Shown here one piece after another: positions 1 through 7,703 of a stretch of 13,159 bases of DNA; the first letter of the stretch is position 1, and each line of letters starts with the position of its first letter. The position numbers and the translations under genes were made by a program. The notes below the pieces were generated by a model, which searched no databases, was not told where the DNA came from, and saw nothing but the letters and a program-made list of their open reading frames with translations. This DNA comes from Azoarcus sp. (GTDB lineage Bacteria; Pseudomonadota; Gammaproteobacteria; Burkholderiales; Rhodocyclaceae): positions 1 to 13,159 of the forward strand of contig JALNWS010000120.1 in the NCBI GenBank assembly GCA_023230755.1. Direction: 5' to 3'.

Positions 1-2100
1 CCGCATGTGTTCCAGAACCTGGGCGACGGCACCTATTTTCATTCCGGCTTTCTCGCCATCCGACAGGCGATTGCGGCACGGACCAACGTCACCTACAAGA
101 TTCTCTACAACGACGCGGTGGCGATGACGGGCGGCCAGCCGGTAGACGGTACGGTGACGGTGGACGGCATCGCGCGGCAGGTCGAGGCCGAAGGCGCCCG
201 CAGGGTGGTGGTGGTCAGCGACGAGCCAGAGAAGTTCAAGGGCCACGAGGGCCAGTTCCCGCGTGGCACGAGCTTTCATCACCGCAGCGAACTCGACGCC
301 GTGCAGCGCGAACTGCGCGAGGTGAAAGGCGTCAGCGTGCTGATCTACGATCAGACCTGTGCGGCCGAGAAGCGGCGCCGGCGCAAGAAGAAGGCCTACC
401 CCGATCCCGACCGCCGTCTGTTCATCAACGCGGCCGTCTGCGAAGGCTGTGGCGATTGCGGCAAGCAGTCCAACTGTCTGTCCATCGTGCCGCTGGATAC
501 GCCGCTGGGGCGCAAGCGCATGATCGATCAGTCCTCGTGCAACAAGGACTATTCCTGCGTCGAGGGCTTCTGCCCCAGCTTCGTGTCGGTGATCGGCGGC
601 AAAGTGCGCAAGGCGGTCGGGGCTGCATTCGACGAGGCCGAACTGCAGGAACGGGTGACGGCGCTCGCGCTGCCGGCGAAGCACGAATGGACCGGCCCCT
701 ACGATCTGCTGGTGACCGGCGTGGGTGGCACCGGCGTCGTGACCGTGGGAGCACTTGTCACCATGGCTGCGCACCTGGAGGGCAAGTCTGCGTCGGTGCT
801 CGACTTCATGGGCTTCGCGCAGAAAGGCGGGCAGGTGTTGTCCTTCGTGCGCATGGCGACTGATGCCGGCGCGCTCAACCAGGTGCGGATCGACACCCAG
901 CAGGCGGATGCCGTTATTGCCTGCGATCTGGTGGTGGGCGCGAGCAACGACGCCTTGCAGACGATCAAGCATGGCCGCACGCGAGTGGTGGCCAACCTGC
1001 ATGAAATCCAGACCGCAAAGTTCGTGCTCGATCCCGACGCCGACCTGCATGTGGAGGCGCTGCTGGAGAAGATCCGCTACGCAGCGGGCGCGGCGCAGCT
1101 CAGCACCTGTGATGCACAGGCGCTGTCGGTGCGCATGCTTGGCGACACCATCGGCGCGAATATCCTGCTGCTCGGATTCGCCTGGCAGCTGGGGCTGGTG
1201 CCGGTTGCGCTTGAGGCGCTGGCGCGCGCGATCGAGCTCAACGGGGTGGCGGTGGCGACCAACCTCACCGCGTTCAGCCTCGGACGCCTCGCCGCGGCCG
1301 ATCCACAAGGGCTGGCGGCGCTTGCCGGCAGCGCGCGCGATTCCGCGATGCAGCCTGACGATGCGCAAGGTGAATCCCTTGCGGCATTGGTCGAAGCACG
1401 GGTTGCGCTGCTGACCGAGTATCAGAATGCGACCTATGCCGGTCGATATCGCGCGCTGGTGGAGGAGGTCGAGCGTGCAGAGCGCAAGTTTGTGGGCGAT
1501 CTTGGCGTGCTGCGCTTGAGCCCGGTGGTGGCGCGTGTTTATGCCCGGCTGCTGGCGATAAAGGATGAGTACGAGGTGGCACGGCTGTTTACCGACGGCG
1601 GGTTCGAGGCCGCGCTCAACGAGCAGTTCGAAGGTGACTTCAGTCTGCAGTTTCATATGGCACCGCCGCTGCTGTCGCGCCCCGGCCCGAACGGGCGCCC
1701 GCGCAAGCTCGCATTCGGCCCGCGTCTGATGCCGCTCCTCAGGCTGCTGGCACGGGCGAAGCTTGTACGTGGAACGGTGCTCGACGTTTTCGGGCGCAGT
1801 GAAGAGCGCCGTATGGAGCGCGAGCTGGCAGTGGATTACGCCCATACCATGCGTGCGCTGGCGGCACGCCTTTCGAGCGACAACATGGCGCAGGCGGTCG
1901 AACTGGCAGGACTGGCCGACGGTATTCGGGGATTTGGCCCCGTGAAGCTTGCAAACCTGCGTCGTATCAAGCTGCAGGAGCGCGCCCTGGTGCATGCACT
2001 GGGCATGGATTTCGTGTCCGGCCCCACGGTCGCAAGGCTATGCGAACCGGCACGCGGGCGCGCCGCGTTGCAGGCGATTTCGGTTGTAAAGGCGCCTTGA
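1..2100 (+). CDS. Indolepyruvate ferredoxin oxidoreductase, fused-chain type (3' part, cut at left edge)
   Basis: This enzyme oxidatively decarboxylates aryl-pyruvates (indolepyruvate, probably phenylpyruvate) to aryl-acyl-CoA and passes electrons to ferredoxin in the cytoplasm. The reading frame is open from base 1, so the GTG at 7 is an internal codon and not a start. The first visible codons hold the end of the thiamine-diphosphate module: LGDG, then after 26 residues NDAVAMTGGQ, which fits the GDG-X(about 26)-N pattern. Next comes a ferredoxin-like cysteine cluster, CEGCGDCGKQSNC (bases 439-477) followed by CNKDYSCVEGFC (538-573). From about base 700 there is a gamma-type domain with GVGGTGVVTVG and MGFAQKGG. 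The C-terminal part from about base 1400 matches the extension of single-chain bacterial IORs. About 699 codons are visible; fused members are usually about 1,150 residues, so roughly the first 450 are outside. The family is certain; the true substrate is not. Confidence 0.93.
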   Translation, partial: PHVFQNLGDGTYFHSGFLAIRQAIAARTNVTYKILYNDAVAMTGGQPVDGTVTVDGIARQVEAEGARRVVVVSDEPEKFKGHEGQFPRGTSFHHRSELDAVQRELREVKGVSVLIYDQTCAAEKRRRRKKKAYPDPDRRLFINAAVCEGCGDCGKQSNCLSIVPLDTPLGRKRMIDQSSCNKDYSCVEGFCPSFVSVIGGKVRKAVGAAFDEAELQERVTALALPAKHEWTGPYDLLVTGVGGTGVVTVGALVTMAAHLEGKSASVLDFMGFAQKGGQVLSFVRMATDAGALNQVRIDTQQADAVIACDLVVGASNDALQTIKHGRTRVVANLHEIQTAKFVLDPDADLHVEALLEKIRYAAGAAQLSTCDAQALSVRMLGDTIGANILLLGFAWQLGLVPVALEALARAIELNGVAVATNLTAFSLGRLAAADPQGLAALAGSARDSAMQPDDAQGESLAALVEARVALLTEYQNATYAGRYRALVEEVERAERKFVGDLGVLRLSPVVARVYARLLAIKDEYEVARLFTDGGFEAALNEQFEGDFSLQFHMAPPLLSRPGPNGRPRKLAFGPRLMPLLRLLARAKLVRGTVLDVFGRSEERRMERELAVDYAHTMRALAARLSSDNMAQAVELAGLADGIRGFGPVKLANLRRIKLQERALVHALGMDFVSGPTVARLCEPARGRAALQAISVVKAP

Positions 2101-2244
2101 CCTACCCGCGAAGGCGGCGAGCGTTTATCCTTCCGTGCTGGTGTGGCAATCGGACCGGTGTGTCCGGGGTGATCTGCCGCGGGCGCGCAGGGCCGCTGCG
2201 CTGCTGCACGCCTGTTGATCAACGACAACGAGAGAATGAAAGAC

Positions 2245-4422
2245 ATGACCGAACGCGTGAACTGTGGGCGCCTGCAGGTGGCAGCCAAGCTCAAGACATT
2301 CATCGAAACCGAAGCCCTGCCGGGCACCGGCGTCGATGTAGCCGCCTTCTGGGCCGGCTTTGACGCACTGGTGCATGATCTTGCACCGAAGAACCGTGCC
2401 TTGCTCGCCGAACGTGATCGCCTGCAGACCGAACTCGACCGCTGGCACCGCGACCATCCCGGTCCGATCACGGACATGGGCGGCTATCGTGCTTTCCTGA
2501 CATCGATTGCTTATCTGCTGCCGCCCCCGGCCAAGGTCAACGTCGATACCGCGAATGTGGACAGTGAGATCACCTCGCAGGCAGGTCCGCAACTGGTCGT
2601 GCCGGTGATGAACGCACGCTATGCACTCAATGCCGCGAACGCGCGCTGGGGCTCGCTGTACGATGCGCTTTACGGCACCGACGCCATCGCCCAGACCGAT
2701 GGTGCAGAAATTACCAAGGGCTACAACCCGGTTCGTGGCGCCAAGGTCATCGCGTTTGCGCGCCAGGTGCTCGACCAGGCAGCACCGCTGGCCGGTGCTT
2801 CGCATGCCGACGCGGCCGGCTATGCTGTTGCTGACGGCAAACTGGCCGTCAAGCTTGCGAACGGCAGTACAGTGGGCCTGCAGCAGCCGGAGAAATTTGT
2901 TGGCTTCCTCGGTGAGGCAGGCGCACCCTCGGCTGTGCTGCTGAAGAACAATGGCCTGCACATCGAAGTCCAGATCGATCGCAAGGGCATGATTGGCAAA
3001 TCCGACGCAGCTGGCATCAACGATCTGCTGATGGAAGCTGCGCTGTCGACCATCATGGACTGCGAAGACTCGATCGCTGCGGTGGACGCCGACGACAAGG
3101 TCGTGGTGTATCGCAACTGGCTGGGCCTGATGCAGGGAACGCTGACCGAAGACGTGGTCAAGGGCGACAAGACCATCGTCCGTCGTCTCAATGCCGACCG
3201 CGAATACATCGCGGCCAACGGTGGCGCGCTGCGTCTGCATGGCCGTGCGCTGCTGTTCATCCGCAACGTCGGTCATCTGATGACCAACCCTGCCATCCTT
3301 GACGGCGACGGCCATGAAATTCCCGAAGGCATTCTGGATGGCGTCGTCACCACGCTGATCTCGCTGCACGACCGTGAACGCAAGGGCAACTCGCGCACCG
3401 GCAGCATGTACATCGTCAAGCCCAAGATGCACGGGCCCGTCGAAGTCGCGTTTGCCGATGAGCTGTTCGGTCGCGTCGAAGACCTGCTCGGCCTGCCGCG
3501 CTATACCGTGAAGATGGGCATCATGGATGAAGAGCGTCGCACCAGCATCAACCTCAAGGCCTGTATCGCCGCGGCCAGCCACCGGGTCGCCTTCATCAAC
3601 ACCGGCTTCCTCGACCGCACCGGCGACGAGATGCACTCTGCGATGGAAGCGGGTCCGATGATGCGCAAGGGCGACATGAAGTCCTCGGCCTGGATTCAGG
3701 CTTACGAGCGCAGCAACGTGCTGGTCGGTCTGGCGTGTGGCCTGCGCGGCAAGGCGCAGATCGGCAAGGGCATGTGGGCCATGCCCGACCTGATGGCCGC
3801 GATGCTCGAGCAGAAGATCGGGCATCCGAAGGCCGGTGCCAATACCGCGTGGGTGCCGTCGCCGACCGCTGCGGTGCTGCACGCGCTGCACTATCACCAG
3901 GTCAATGTTCAGGCCGTGCAGCAGGAGCTGGAGAAGATCGATCTCGACGCCGAGTACGATGGCCTGCTGGAAGGCTTGCTGACCGTGCCGGTGGTGGCTG
4001 AAGCCAAATGGACGGCAGAAGAGCGTCAGCAGGAGCTCGACAACAACTGCCAGGGCATCCTCGGATACGTGGTGCGCTGGGTGGAGCAGGGCGTGGGTTG
4101 CTCGAAGGTGCCCGACATCAACAACGTCGGCCTGATGGAAGACCGTGCGACGCTGCGCATCTCCAGCCAGCACATCGCCAACTGGCTGCGTCACGGCGTG
4201 GTGCAGCCGGCTGAGGTGGAGGAAACCCTACGCCGTATGGCCGCTGTGGTGGATGGCCAGAATGCCGGCGATCCCGCCTACCGCCCGATGGCGCCGGACT
4301 TCGGTGCCTCGACGGCCTTCCGTGCCGCGCGCGACCTGATCTTCGAAGGCTGCGTGCAGCCCAGCGGCTACACCGAGCCGCTGCTGCACCACTATCGTCA
4401 GGTGTTCAAGGCTCAACACTGA
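2245..4422 (+). CDS. glcB: Malate synthase G
   Basis: This enzyme condenses glyoxylate with acetyl-CoA to give malate, the second step of the glyoxylate shunt and the exit route for glycolate-derived glyoxylate. I chose ATG 2245 (MTERVNCGRLQVA) because it matches the usual start of the family and gives 725 residues, close to the 723 of E. coli GlcB. A TTG at 2215 and an ATG at 2236 are in frame, but ATG 2236 is only about 2 bases from the only good Shine-Dalgarno (GAGAGA). Active-site residues are present with a constant +2 offset from E. coli numbering: Arg340 (LLFIRNVGH), the Mg ligands Glu429 (IMDEERR) and Asp457 (GFLDRTGDE), and catalytic Asp633 (LMEDRATLR). It stands alone, without glcDEF or isocitrate lyase beside it. 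A strong terminator lies 24 bases after its stop. Confidence 0.97.
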   Translation: MTERVNCGRLQVAAKLKTFIETEALPGTGVDVAAFWAGFDALVHDLAPKNRALLAERDRLQTELDRWHRDHPGPITDMGGYRAFLTSIAYLLPPPAKVNVDTANVDSEITSQAGPQLVVPVMNARYALNAANARWGSLYDALYGTDAIAQTDGAEITKGYNPVRGAKVIAFARQVLDQAAPLAGASHADAAGYAVADGKLAVKLANGSTVGLQQPEKFVGFLGEAGAPSAVLLKNNGLHIEVQIDRKGMIGKSDAAGINDLLMEAALSTIMDCEDSIAAVDADDKVVVYRNWLGLMQGTLTEDVVKGDKTIVRRLNADREYIAANGGALRLHGRALLFIRNVGHLMTNPAILDGDGHEIPEGILDGVVTTLISLHDRERKGNSRTGSMYIVKPKMHGPVEVAFADELFGRVEDLLGLPRYTVKMGIMDEERRTSINLKACIAAASHRVAFINTGFLDRTGDEMHSAMEAGPMMRKGDMKSSAWIQAYERSNVLVGLACGLRGKAQIGKGMWAMPDLMAAMLEQKIGHPKAGANTAWVPSPTAAVLHALHYHQVNVQAVQQELEKIDLDAEYDGLLEGLLTVPVVAEAKWTAEERQQELDNNCQGILGYVVRWVEQGVGCSKVPDINNVGLMEDRATLRISSQHIANWLRHGVVQPAEVEETLRRMAAVVDGQNAGDPAYRPMAPDFGASTAFRAARDLIFEGCVQPSGYTEPLLHHYRQVFKAQH

Positions 4423-4446
4423 TCGGCGTTGAACCCCACGAACTCG

Positions 4447-4473
4447 AAGCCGGCCCGTGTGGCCGGCTTTTTT
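4447..4473 (+). terminator. Intrinsic terminator of glcB
   Basis: A perfect 9-bp stem (AAGCCGGCC at 4447-4455 against GGCCGGCTT at 4461-4469) with a 5-base loop CGTGT runs into six T residues (4468-4473). It sits 24 bases after the glcB stop and before the LysR gene, so it should end the glcB transcript and insulate the regulator. Confidence 0.92.
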
Positions 4474-4558
4474 GCGCCCGTTTTCGAACCGCCCGGCAGC
4501 ATCCGGGGGCGGGCGTGATAGCCTTGAACCCACGCAAAATAGCCTTGTCCGCCAGAAA

Positions 4559-5479
4559 ATGACCCTTCCCGCCGATGTCCGCTTCCCTTCCATCGATGGA
4601 TTGCGCGCCTTCGAGGCGGCGGCGCGGCTCGGCACTTTCGAACGTGCGGCCGACGAGCTGAACGTGACGGCGAGTGCGGTGAGCAAGCGCGTGTCGACCG
4701 TCGAGGATCTGCTGGGCGCGAGCCTGCTGGTGCGCGGCGGGAAAGCGCTGAGCTTGAGTGCGCTGGGCAAGGAATACCTGGAGCAGGTGCGTGCCGCACT
4801 GGGATTGCTGGCCGCGGTTCCGCTGCACCGGCGCGCCGCGCAGCGCGTCGAGCGTTTGCGTGTGTGTGCGCCGCCCACGTTTGCACGCCAGATTCTGGTG
4901 CCTGCACTCGCGTCATTCACCCGCGCTCAGCCGCAGATCGAACTCGAGATCGTGCTCAGCGTGCCTTATCTCGATCAGGGCGCGGACGATGCCCAGATCG
5001 AGGTCCGGCATGGCGATGTCGCCGCTCATGGCGGCGATGTGCTGATGCAGGACATCGTGGTGCCGCTGGCGTCGCCCGAGCTGCTCAAGACACTCGGGGC
5101 GCTGCGCGGGGGGGGCGATCTTGCCCGCCTGCCGCTGCTGCGCACCCCGCTCGAACCCTGGGCGCCGCTGTTCGAGGCGGCCGGTCTCGGGCGCAGGGAA
5201 GAGCCGGCAAGCGGCCCTCGGCTTGTCGATCTCGGGCTGTTGCTCGAGGCCGCCGCGAGCGGGCAGGGCGTGGCGCCGGGGCGGCCGTCGCTGGCGCGGC
5301 AATGGCTGCGCAGTGGTGCCCTGCAACCCTTGTTCGGGATTCAGGCCGAGGCGCGCACCCAGTATTACATCGCCACTGCGTCGCCGCAGGGGCCCGCTTC
5401 CGTGTTTGCTGACTGGTTGCGGGACGTATGTGCCGCAGCGGCACGGGAGGGGGCGGAACTTCTTTCCCGTCGCGGCTGA
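4559..5479 (+). CDS. LysR-type transcriptional regulator, GcvA-like
   Basis: This is a DNA-binding regulator with the standard two-part LysR layout in 306 residues, the family's usual length. Residues 10-68 form the winged helix-turn-helix: FPSIDGLRAFEAAARLGTF, then AADELNVTASAVSKRVSTVE as the recognition region. From about residue 95 the effector-binding domain follows, with the IEVRHGD stretch typical of the GcvA subgroup. ATG 4559 is chosen because it puts the usual short leader before the HTH. An upstream in-frame GTG (4457) lies inside the glcB terminator and is unlikely. The Shine-Dalgarno is weak. The next gene, an alpha-hydroxy-acid dehydrogenase, starts 94 bases later on the same strand, so that gene is the natural target, though this is inference. 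A run of eight G residues (5108-5115) lies within the coding sequence. The effector is unknown. Confidence 0.9.
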   Translation: MTLPADVRFPSIDGLRAFEAAARLGTFERAADELNVTASAVSKRVSTVEDLLGASLLVRGGKALSLSALGKEYLEQVRAALGLLAAVPLHRRAAQRVERLRVCAPPTFARQILVPALASFTRAQPQIELEIVLSVPYLDQGADDAQIEVRHGDVAAHGGDVLMQDIVVPLASPELLKTLGALRGGGDLARLPLLRTPLEPWAPLFEAAGLGRREEPASGPRLVDLGLLLEAAASGQGVAPGRPSLARQWLRSGALQPLFGIQAEARTQYYIATASPQGPASVFADWLRDVCAAAAREGAELLSRRG

Positions 5480-5561
5480 AAATCCTTCCGGCTGCAACAT
5501 GCGTTTTCGGGCGACGATCGTGGCCTGACAGTTTCTGCCCTTCCAGTCCAACAAGAACATC

Positions 5562-5567
5562 CGGAGA
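5562..5567 (+). promoter_or_regulatory. Ribosome binding site of the lldD-type gene
   Basis: CGGAGA lies 6 bases before ATG 5574 and supports this start. Confidence 0.7.
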
Positions 5568-5573
5568 CCCCAT

Positions 5574-6731
5574 ATGCCCGTGATCACCTGCGTCGAAGAC
5601 CTGCGACGCCTTGCCGAAAAGCGCGTGCCGCGCATGTTCTACGATTACGCCGACTCCGGTTCCTGGACCGAGAGCACCTACCGCGCCAACGAATCCGATT
5701 TTCAGCCGATCAAGCTGCGCCAGCGCGTGGCGGTCAACATGGAAGGTCGCAGCCTGCGCACGACGATGGTCGGGCAGAATGTCGCGATGCCGGTGGCGCT
5801 CGCACCGACCGGGCTGACCGGCATGCAGCATGCTGACGGCGAGATCCTCGCTGCGCGTGCCGCCGAGACGTTTGGTGTGCCCTTCACTCTGTCGACAATG
5901 AGCATCTGCTCCATCGAGGACATCGCGGCACATACGACTTCGCCGTTCTGGTTTCAGGTGTACATGATGCGCGACCGTGATTTCATCGTCCGCCTCATCG
6001 AGCGTGCGCGCGCGGCAAAGTGCTCGGCCCTGATGCTGACGCTCGATCTGCAAATCCTCGGGCAGCGCCACAAGGACCTCAAGAACGGCCTCTCTGCGCC
6101 GCCGCGTCCGACCATCGCGAACATGATCAACCTCGCGACCAAGCCGCGCTGGTGTCTCGGCATGCTCGGCACGAAGCGCCGCAGTTTCGGCAACATCGTG
6201 GGGCATGCGAAAGGCGTGGGCGACATGTCCTCGCTGTCGAGCTGGACGGCCGAGCAGTTCGACCCGGCACTGAGCTGGGCCGATGTCGAGTGGGTGAAAA
6301 AGCAGTGGGGGGGAAAACTGATCCTGAAGGGCATCATGGACGAAGAAGACGCACGCCTTGCGGCCGACAGCGGTGCGGATGCGCTGATCGTCTCCAATCA
6401 CGGCGGTCGTCAGCTCGACGGCGCGCCATCGTCGATTCACGCCCTGCCGGGCATCGTCGAGGCGGTGGGCGATCGTATCGAGGTGTGGATGGACGGTGGC
6501 ATCCGCAGTGGGCAGGATGTACTGAAAGCCGTCGCACTTGGCGCAAAGGGCACGCTGATCGGGCGCCCCTTTCTTTACGGGTTGGGGGCCATGGGCGAGG
6601 CGGGCGTGAGCAAATGTCTGGAACTCATCGCCAATGAGATGGACATCACCATGGCATTCTGCGGCCATACCGACATTCGCAAGGTCGGGCGCGATGTGCT
6701 CCTGCCGGGGACGTATCCGCTGGCGCCATGA
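5574..6731 (+). CDS. lldD: FMN-dependent alpha-hydroxy-acid dehydrogenase, L-lactate dehydrogenase type
   Basis: This is a TIM-barrel flavoenzyme that oxidises an L-2-hydroxy acid to the 2-oxo acid; the LldD branch sends electrons to the respiratory quinone pool at the membrane face. The length is 385 residues, normal for the family. Visible catalytic residues are Tyr25 (FYDYADSG), Tyr130 (WFQVYMMRDRDF), Lys252 (LILKGIMDEEDA), and His276/Arg279 in SNHGGRQLD. The FMN phosphate segment is WMDGGIRSGQDVLKAVALGAKG in its first part, continuing to IGRPFLYGL. The residue matching Trp108 of plant glycolate oxidase is Met109 (LSTMSICSIED). This favours lactate or a bulkier hydroxy acid over glycolate. 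The segment LDLQILGQRHKDLKNGL differs from E. coli LldD (VDMPTPG-like), so it may be a distinct subgroup. It lies downstream of a LysR gene and close to glcB. Confidence 0.88.
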   Translation: MPVITCVEDLRRLAEKRVPRMFYDYADSGSWTESTYRANESDFQPIKLRQRVAVNMEGRSLRTTMVGQNVAMPVALAPTGLTGMQHADGEILAARAAETFGVPFTLSTMSICSIEDIAAHTTSPFWFQVYMMRDRDFIVRLIERARAAKCSALMLTLDLQILGQRHKDLKNGLSAPPRPTIANMINLATKPRWCLGMLGTKRRSFGNIVGHAKGVGDMSSLSSWTAEQFDPALSWADVEWVKKQWGGKLILKGIMDEEDARLAADSGADALIVSNHGGRQLDGAPSSIHALPGIVEAVGDRIEVWMDGGIRSGQDVLKAVALGAKGTLIGRPFLYGLGAMGEAGVSKCLELIANEMDITMAFCGHTDIRKVGRDVLLPGTYPLAP

Positions 6732-6827
6732 CGCCGCAGGTGCTCTGCAGTCGAACCGGCGCGGCATGCGCGAACTGTCGCCCAAGTGGTCCGGGGCCAG
6801 TGTCCACGACGTATAACGAGACGTGAC

Positions 6828-6861
6828 AAAAAAGAGGGCGCCCCGTGGGGGCGCCCTCTTT
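6828..6861 (-). terminator. Strong intrinsic terminator of bamD
   Basis: A perfect 14-bp stem (6831-6844 against 6848-6861; arm AAAGAGGGCGCCCC) has a 3-base loop GTG. The plus strand has six A residues at 6828-6833, which read as a U-tract on the minus strand, so the main direction serves bamD, whose stop lies 20 bases away. On the plus strand only TTTC follows the stem, so it may also stop the lldD-type transcript, but less efficiently. Confidence 0.9.
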
Positions 6862-6880
6862 CAGTCTGGAGCAGTCGTGA

Positions 6881-7690
6881 TTACCAGAGTTGCCACCACG
6901 GACGGTTATCCGCCGGGCCACCGGTGTAATACACGCTGTTGGGGAAGTTCTTGCGCATCACGCGGTCGGCGTCATCGCGCAGGTCCGTCATGCCCAGCGC
7001 GTCGTAGCTCTTGACCATCAGGAACAGGGCTTCTTCGTTCGCAGGTGCCCGCGGATAGGTCGTGATGGCGGCCTGGGCGCGATTGGCTGCGGCGATGTAG
7101 GCACCACGGTTGTAGTAGTAGCGCGCGACGTGCACTTCATGCGAGGCCAGCGCGTTGACCAGGTATTGCATGCGCTGGCGTGCGTCTTCTGCGTAGCGGC
7201 TTTCAGGGAACTTCGTGACAAGCTCGTTGAAGGTGTCGAAGGCTTCGCGCGCACCACGCGGGTCACGCTCGGACATGTCCTGGTTGGAGAGGCCGGCTAA
7301 GATCCCGAGGTCTTCGTTGAAGTTGACCAGACCCTTCAGGTAATAGACATAGTCGACATTGGGGTGGTTGGGGTGAAGCTTGATGAAACGGTCAGCTGCA
7401 GCAAGGGCAAGTGCCGCTTCACCGGACTTGTAATAGGCATAGGCGGACTCGATCTGCGCCTGCTGGGCAAAGCGGCCGTAGGGATAGCGCGCCTCAAGCT
7501 TCTCGAACATCTTGATGGCCTGGTCGTAGCCACCCTCAGACATTGAGACCTTGGCTTCGGAATACAGCTTCTGCGCACTCCAGCCTGCCGTTTCGTCGAT
7601 CTGTTCCGGCAGCAGACCGCAACCGCCAAGCAGCAAGGCGCCGATAAGGGCTGCATTTCCCGCTAAACTTCCGAAGGTGAACCTGGACAT
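6881..7690 (-). CDS. bamD: Outer-membrane assembly lipoprotein BamD (ComL)
   Basis: BamD is the essential lipoprotein partner of BamA in the complex that folds beta-barrel proteins into the outer membrane. The product has a signal peptide with a hydrophobic stretch (AALIGALLLGG) and a lipobox LGGC, giving a lipidated cysteine at residue 24. TPR-type helical repeats follow: YSEAKVSMSEGGYDQAIKMFEKLEARYP, then YAYYKSGEAALALAAADRFIKLHP in part, then FNELVTKFPESRYAEDARQR. The C-terminus RPWWQLW is typical of betaproteobacteria. I chose ATG 7690 (269 residues); a GTG three codons upstream (7699) is the alternative. A GAG lies 8 bases before ATG 7690. The gene is divergent from rluD, with only 13 bases between the start codons. 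A consensus TATAAT sits just upstream, inside rluD, and a strong terminator follows the stop. Confidence 0.95.
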   Translation of the reverse strand: MSRFTFGSLAGNAALIGALLLGGCGLLPEQIDETAGWSAQKLYSEAKVSMSEGGYDQAIKMFEKLEARYPYGRFAQQAQIESAYAYYKSGEAALALAAADRFIKLHPNHPNVDYVYYLKGLVNFNEDLGILAGLSNQDMSERDPRGAREAFDTFNELVTKFPESRYAEDARQRMQYLVNALASHEVHVARYYYNRGAYIAAANRAQAAITTYPRAPANEEALFLMVKSYDALGMTDLRDDADRVMRKNFPNSVYYTGGPADNRPWWQLW

Positions 7691-7703
7691 CGATAACACT
7701 CGC

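Noticed and set aside
2092..2117. Possible terminator at the end of the indolepyruvate oxidoreductase gene (CGCCTT / AAGGCG)
   Set aside because: The stem is only six pairs with a 12-base loop and no T-tract. I found no convincing terminator or promoter in the 144-base gap before glcB.
2125..4194. A 689-codon open frame on the minus strand, antisense to glcB
   Set aside because: It mirrors the codon use of glcB in a GC-rich genome. Its translation is rich in His, Arg and Gln with no recognisable domain, while glcB is intact with all its catalytic residues.
5085..6785. A 566-codon minus-strand frame opposite the LysR and lldD-type genes
   Set aside because: It spans two genuine genes and the gap between them, with arginine- and proline-rich low-complexity sequence. 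This is a shadow of GC-rich coding.
6732..6827. Small gene between the lldD-type gene and the bamD terminator
   Set aside because: Only short frames overlapping the neighbours are present, with no start signal or recognisable product; I see nothing else in this gap.
7551..7703. Longer rluD start at ATG 7551
   Set aside because: The extension would run antisense through the bamD signal peptide and first repeat, and RluD proteins do not have such an N-terminus.
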